Positions 59,567 to 64,000 of a DNA stretch of 64,000 nt are shown here, piece by piece. Below the pieces are notes generated by a model. The model was not told the origin of the DNA. It ran no database searches and saw nothing but the letters and a program-made list of their open reading frames with translations. Source of the DNA: Reticulascus tulasneorum (lineage: Eukaryota > Ascomycota > Sordariomycetes > Glomerellales > Reticulascaceae); NCBI GenBank assembly GCA_001557505.1, contig LSAX01000001.1:124001-188000 (forward strand), given 5' to 3'. Position 1 is the first letter of the stretch; every line of letters begins with the position of its first letter. Position numbers and translations under genes: made by a program.

Positions 59567-62500
59567 TTGGGAATGGGATTTAATTAGAATTTTTATGGAG
59601 CCACGATTTCGATTTTCTGAATTGGACCAGGGGACGGACGCGCGACAGACAGACACACACCCTGGGCGCCGGCCGAGCTGCTTCTGGCTGTGTGTCCTGC
59701 CTTGTCTTCTGCACGAGCGAGTGCGTGCGTGTGGGTGTCAAGCGGCGCGCGGTGTGTAAGGCACGAAAAGAATTTGAGTAGACGGACAGGGAGTGCGTTT
59801 GCTCTGAGCTAGGTAGGTAGGGGGGGGGAGAAGACAGAGCAGGCGAGAGTGAAGGGTATGCGTATTGAGGATGGGTGGTGTGGCTGAAATGGAATTGATT
59901 GATTTGATGAACGAGTCCCCAAGCGTTGCGACTCTCTGGCTCTCTCGTCCTGCTCGCTCCGGGGGTGTGTGTCCCTTCGCCCTCTGTCTAGCCACTCTGG
60001 CCTGCACGAAATTTGGCCTTTTGAAGAGAAGAACTATGATGAGGGTCTCGTTCCCCCCTAACAGGCTGTTTTCACGCGTGCGCGCAGGGCGGCGGGCTGA
60101 CCAGGGTGGTAGTATTGGGTGGGTGCGGATCTTTAAATCGGCAGAAGGGGTATTATGGCATGGATGGAGCTCTAAACGAATGGGAAAGCAAGAGGAAAGG
60201 AAACGAGCAGCAAACGAACGTCCCGTGTTGCTTTGGCTTGTTTATCATGCGTTTGGCGGTGGTTTGGAGAACGGAGGGAGGACAGCAGCAGCAGAGGGGA
60301 CGAGAGGAGAGGAAAGGAGGAGGAGGAAGAGGAAGAGGAAGAGGATGATGGCTACGAAAATGCGATGTTTAAAAAAAACCATAAAGACGGCAACTATTGT
60401 GGTAGCCTCTTTTTTTTCCCCCGGGCACTGCAGTGAGCGTCGTGCAGAAGAAGAAACTGATGAAGCGTGGTGAGGCGCCAGATTTGGATGGACTAACAAG
60501 CCCAGCCAGTTCCTATTACCTGCCGGTTTTAGCACTCCCAGGTGGCCCAGAGTATCATCATTCGTAGCGCTGTTTGTAAGGACTCGTGGGTCAACTACAG
60601 CGTGTTGCAGAGGGAATAAGACGCTGGCAACTTGCGTTTAGGGACCTGTGTTGTATTACACATCCAACTTTCGCGGCTGCCATGGACAAAAAGCTAGGTA
60701 AATGGGGATTATTGCTTAGCTAATCCCAGCTAGTCTTGCCGTGCTGGTGGGCATGGCACCAAAGCTACAGTACCCTACCTTACGTTCAAAACTTTGGGTG
60801 ACTACAACGGCACGGCCTACTAATCTTTGGGTCCATCGATGCATTATGTCAGGTATGATGTATCTCACCTCCCTGAGTAGGTAGGTAAGTACGGACTAGC
60901 ACGTAGGTAGGTAGGTAGGTAGGTACCTTAGGTAATAGGGAGACACTGAAATGCAGGAAATGCATGCGCAGAGTTACCAGGCCTACCCCCTTTTCCACAG
61001 ACGACTGCCTGACGAGGATGGAATTGCACATTATTGCCATTGCATTGGAGCTGACCAGACGATATGACACATCTGACAATGCGGACTTTTTGATTTCTTG
61101 TACGCCGTCGTAAGGCGGTCTAATTCTAGTTACAAAAGGGGAGGAAGGACAAGCTCCCTGGATCTGGCAATTTTAGCGGTTCAAGATCTGATTAACCGTT
61201 AGGCAGGCACCATGACGGGACTAGCGGATGACATTGTTGAGAGCTCTCCTGCTACCTGCGGTCAAGGTTCTGCCCGTGGACTCGGGAGCATTTTTGTTTG
61301 GGAAGCAAGCCCTGGAAAGGTACATCCGTCAGAGGTCCCTTTTAGGGGTTCGCCTGTGTCTCCAGCGGGTACCTGGCAGGCGCATCAAATTTCGCATCTC
61401 GACGACCTCGCCCCCGAGCACAGCAAATCTCGATCTCGGATCATCCTATTCGCATGAACTTCACCAAGAATTACCATGCCGTAGATCATTGAGGCTTTGT
61501 CCTCTCTGCGAAATGCCTCCGCAAATTCTCCAATTCGGTCAATTCAACATCACGAACTTTCTTCCCACCACCACCCCCCCCCCCCCTTTCCCTTTCCCTT
61601 TTTATTTCCCTTTCCCACCATCTCCCCTATGTCCCATGCTCGCGTCGCCTGCCACCACTGGCCTGGGACCGAAGATTCTTCCTGCAGTCTCGTACTCAAG
61701 AGGCAGGCCAATCTATTCTTCCTGCAAGGGGTCGACTTCCCTCATCATCTTAGCCTGTGCAATTATTAAGTCGCACAGAATCCGAACACCTGTCAGTAAT
61801 GAGCACGGCCAATATCCCGACACTGGGTGCTGGCTGCTGGTCGCTTGCTGCGAGTTTGTCACATCCCCAGAGATCCAAGGCCTAGACTAGATTATCCGTC
61901 AAGTGATTTCTCAGCTTGCCTCCGGCGGCCACCAGATGCTCCTCCCTCTTCCCAGTGTTATTGTATCCTCACCGGACTTCCGAGGCACGCTCGGCCAGCA
62001 TGAGCGCAAAGCTCAACAACAGAAATCAAAAGACCGAATCCAGCGTGGTGCATACACCCGACCACTTGCTGCATCCACATCCATCCACCCCCCAACCCAA
62101 GCGGCTCCCCGTATCCCAAATCATTAGCATGCTGGAAGCTCATCTCCAACTGTCCGTGCTACATCATGCGCTTGATGGGGTCGCAGGAGGCTCATGAGCC
62201 TTTGATCGCCAGAAGCATGCACATCCTCTCGACAAACACTGCGCCTCGCAGGCGTTCATCGCCCCCCCGGCGCCATTGACACTCCACAATCTCCATCGCC
62301 CGAGGAGCAATGATCTTTCATGCCTTGATGGCCCATCATCCATCCAACCGCCCCCATATGGAACCAGTCGAACAAAACAGCCGCGATTACCGTTCGTCCG
62401 TCGCCGGAACCAACAATCCCCAGTTCCCCACAACCCGGAGACTTCACACACGGCAAGCCATGCAACCACGAGTCAAGTGGGTAGTGCGAGCCGCTTTCTA

Positions 62501-64000
62501 GAGATTATGTAGCCACATACTGGATGGATGGAGTATTTCCCCACCGTCTGTTCCCCTTTCACTCCACCCACCCCCCTTTGGTCGTCGACAACTTCACACC
62601 ATACCCGAGGCTCTCTCTCTCCTCAGCGATGCTGCTGTCTAATAACCACCAAGCGCCCTCCCGGACGGACGACAGCGACTCGCCCCGCGTGCATGCGTTG
62701 CACCTAACCTGCAGGGCTAAGACGTCAAGTCGTCGGCTCGCCTCTGCTCCTCCCCTTAAATCAATCGGCTCTTAAACCCTCGGTACCACGTCAGTAGATA
62801 AACAACTCCAGCGAGGCTACCCCATTCCAGGTTATGACGAGGGCTCTGTGTAACAAACTCTTCCATATTGCCCTACTCTACATGCTTCTTCTGTTCCTGA
62901 CTATCATTCCCCGATCCGCACATGCCTATGTCCGCCAAGCCCATCCCTCCCGCCAGCCGACCCACCGCCGAGGAAGAATCCAAGCCCCTTAAGGTCACTT
63001 CGGAACCATACCTTGGTTGTTATGGCCCAGCCCCAGCGAACCTCCCCCTCGCCGTACCGCCGGTTCTGATGCCATGTGCAGATCGCCCCATTTCGGTCCA
63101 CCGCTAGGCGCGGCACGGCTTTCGTCAATGCTAAAATATCGGGTTTTGGCTGAACTCAACGTGGCCATTAGGCTCTTTTCTTCCCTGCTTCCTTTGGACC
63201 CGTTGCTTTTTTTATCGATTCGCATATGAACGACAGAAAACAAGACTAAAGTATATTTTTGTTGCTAGACGCATCTGTGAAGCTTTGGTCATTGTTCTCC
63301 GGCCGGCAGGTTGTTCAAACTCAGCCAGAATCTTTTCGTCAATGCCTAATGACCCATTTGCTCCTTGCCTAGTGGCGTGGTCAAAAGGCAATGCAACGAC
63401 TTCCACGTACCGGCCAATTCCACGCGATATTTCCTGAATATCATTCAGAAGTCTGGGTGCTTTGATATGAGTCGCCAAACCTATTTGTCGGTTGAACTTG
63501 GCAGGGGCTGTTCATTCAAGGCGAGGTCTTCCAAATGGCCGGCGTATTTGCCAACCGACCATTGAGTTCCATCTGGAGAGTGCCCGAATCCTAGGCAGTT
63601 GTAGGTCGAGACATCCAAGGTGACGGAGGGGGGAGGATGTAGCAAAAGAAATAGCCAGAATCGGGCATGTCCTGACTCATTTGGTTCTACCATTCAGAAT
63701 AGCGACGCTTTGTATGCGAGGGGATGAACACCAAGCCTACCAGAACGAGGGCTCGGGATCTGTCTTCTCTCACCGACTCTTCGGCGGCTATGACGGATAA
63801 CTATTGCTCCTTAAATGATTGGCGGCTCATGGCAATACTTGCCAGGCCGTGGCAAGGTGTTGCCCGTCTCCAAGCGATGCCACAGCTCCTGGCCCTGAGT
63901 ATACGAGGACTGAAAATCGGAAAAACAGAGTCAATTCCAGTCGTCAGTGAACGGCCATGCTTCTCTTGATGCACAATTGTGTTATATCGCTTGATATGCC
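59567..64000. other. Gene-free right end, 4.4 kb
   Basis: The left part is the long promoter/leader of the moc3-like gene, with a G run near 59821, a GA-rich stretch at about 60285-60345 and a GTAG microsatellite at 60903-60925. A 13-C run lies at 61574-61586. The frames seen (up to 220 codons near 61.2-61.9 kb) are Pro/Phe/Ser low complexity and lack domains. I see no supported gene up to the window edge. Confidence 0.5.
60903..60925. repeat. (GTAG)n microsatellite
   Basis: Nearly six perfect GTAG units lie next to a GTACCTTAGGTA word in the upstream region of the moc3-like gene. It belongs to the same TACCTA/TAGGTA word family noted elsewhere. Confidence 0.85.

Noticed and set aside
61228..61890. 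220-codon plus-strand frame
   Set aside because: It is Pro/Phe low complexity across a poly-C/CT tract, with no recognisable protein features.
1..64000. CRISPR arrays, prophage, operons or intact transposons
   Set aside because: No spaced direct repeats, transposase or reverse transcriptase frames, long terminal repeats or polycistronic arrangement were seen; the genes are intron-containing fungal genes.

Overview
The window is nuclear DNA from a filamentous ascomycete (Pezizomycotina, most likely Sordariomycetes). The basis is gene structure and gene content. Genes are single, monocistronic units on both strands, interrupted by short introns (mostly 49-80 nt) with GT(RNGT) donors, GCTAAC/GCTGAC branch points and AG acceptors. 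The content is typically fungal: Zn2Cys6 regulators, a Dal5-type permease, a NACHT-ankyrin STAND protein, an exomer ChAP, and a UPF0643 protein. No bacterial operons, CRISPR arrays, rRNA genes, intact tRNA genes or intact transposons were seen. All exon boundaries were read by eye from splice motifs and reading-frame continuity. Each multi-exon model given sums to a multiple of three.

Layout. 1.6-2.6 kb (-): small acidic nuclear protein. 6.2-13.9 kb: a compact accessory module made of a Zn2Cys6 regulator (-), a Dal5/allantoate-permease-like MFS transporter (-) and a divergently transcribed dihydrodipicolinate-synthase-family aldolase (+). It looks like an uptake-plus-cleavage catabolic cluster of unknown substrate. 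17.2-19.9 kb (+): TBC Rab-GAP. 20.6-21.1 kb (-): E2 ubiquitin-conjugating enzyme. 22.8-28.8 kb (-): HIR3/CABIN1-like histone chaperone subunit, head to head with a BUD7/BCH1-type exomer subunit at 29.4-31.8 kb (+). 32.7-39.4 kb (-): a 2188-residue NACHT-ankyrin NLR-like protein. 41.1-42.4 kb (+): six-exon secreted protein. 42.4-44.4 kb: AT-richer gene desert. 44.4-45.5 kb (+): mitochondrial carrier resembling the SAM carrier. 46.7 kb (+): UPF0643 protein. 48.0-49.2 kb (+): eIF3h. 50.2-51.7 kb (+): S-adenosylhomocysteinase, convergent with a D-2-hydroxyacid dehydrogenase (52.6-54.0 kb, -). 57.0-59.6 kb (-): moc3-like Zn2Cys6 regulator. The last 4.4 kb holds no gene that I can support.

How the parts relate. 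Most genes are housekeeping genes in ordinary fungal order. Two parts look accessory and are the best candidates for undescribed biology: the regulator/permease/aldolase module (6.2-13.9 kb) and the NLR-like protein followed by a secreted protein and an AT-rich desert (32.7-44.4 kb). The SAM-carrier-like gene and S-adenosylhomocysteinase, about 5 kb apart, both belong to the methyl cycle, but nothing in the sequence shows that they are co-regulated.
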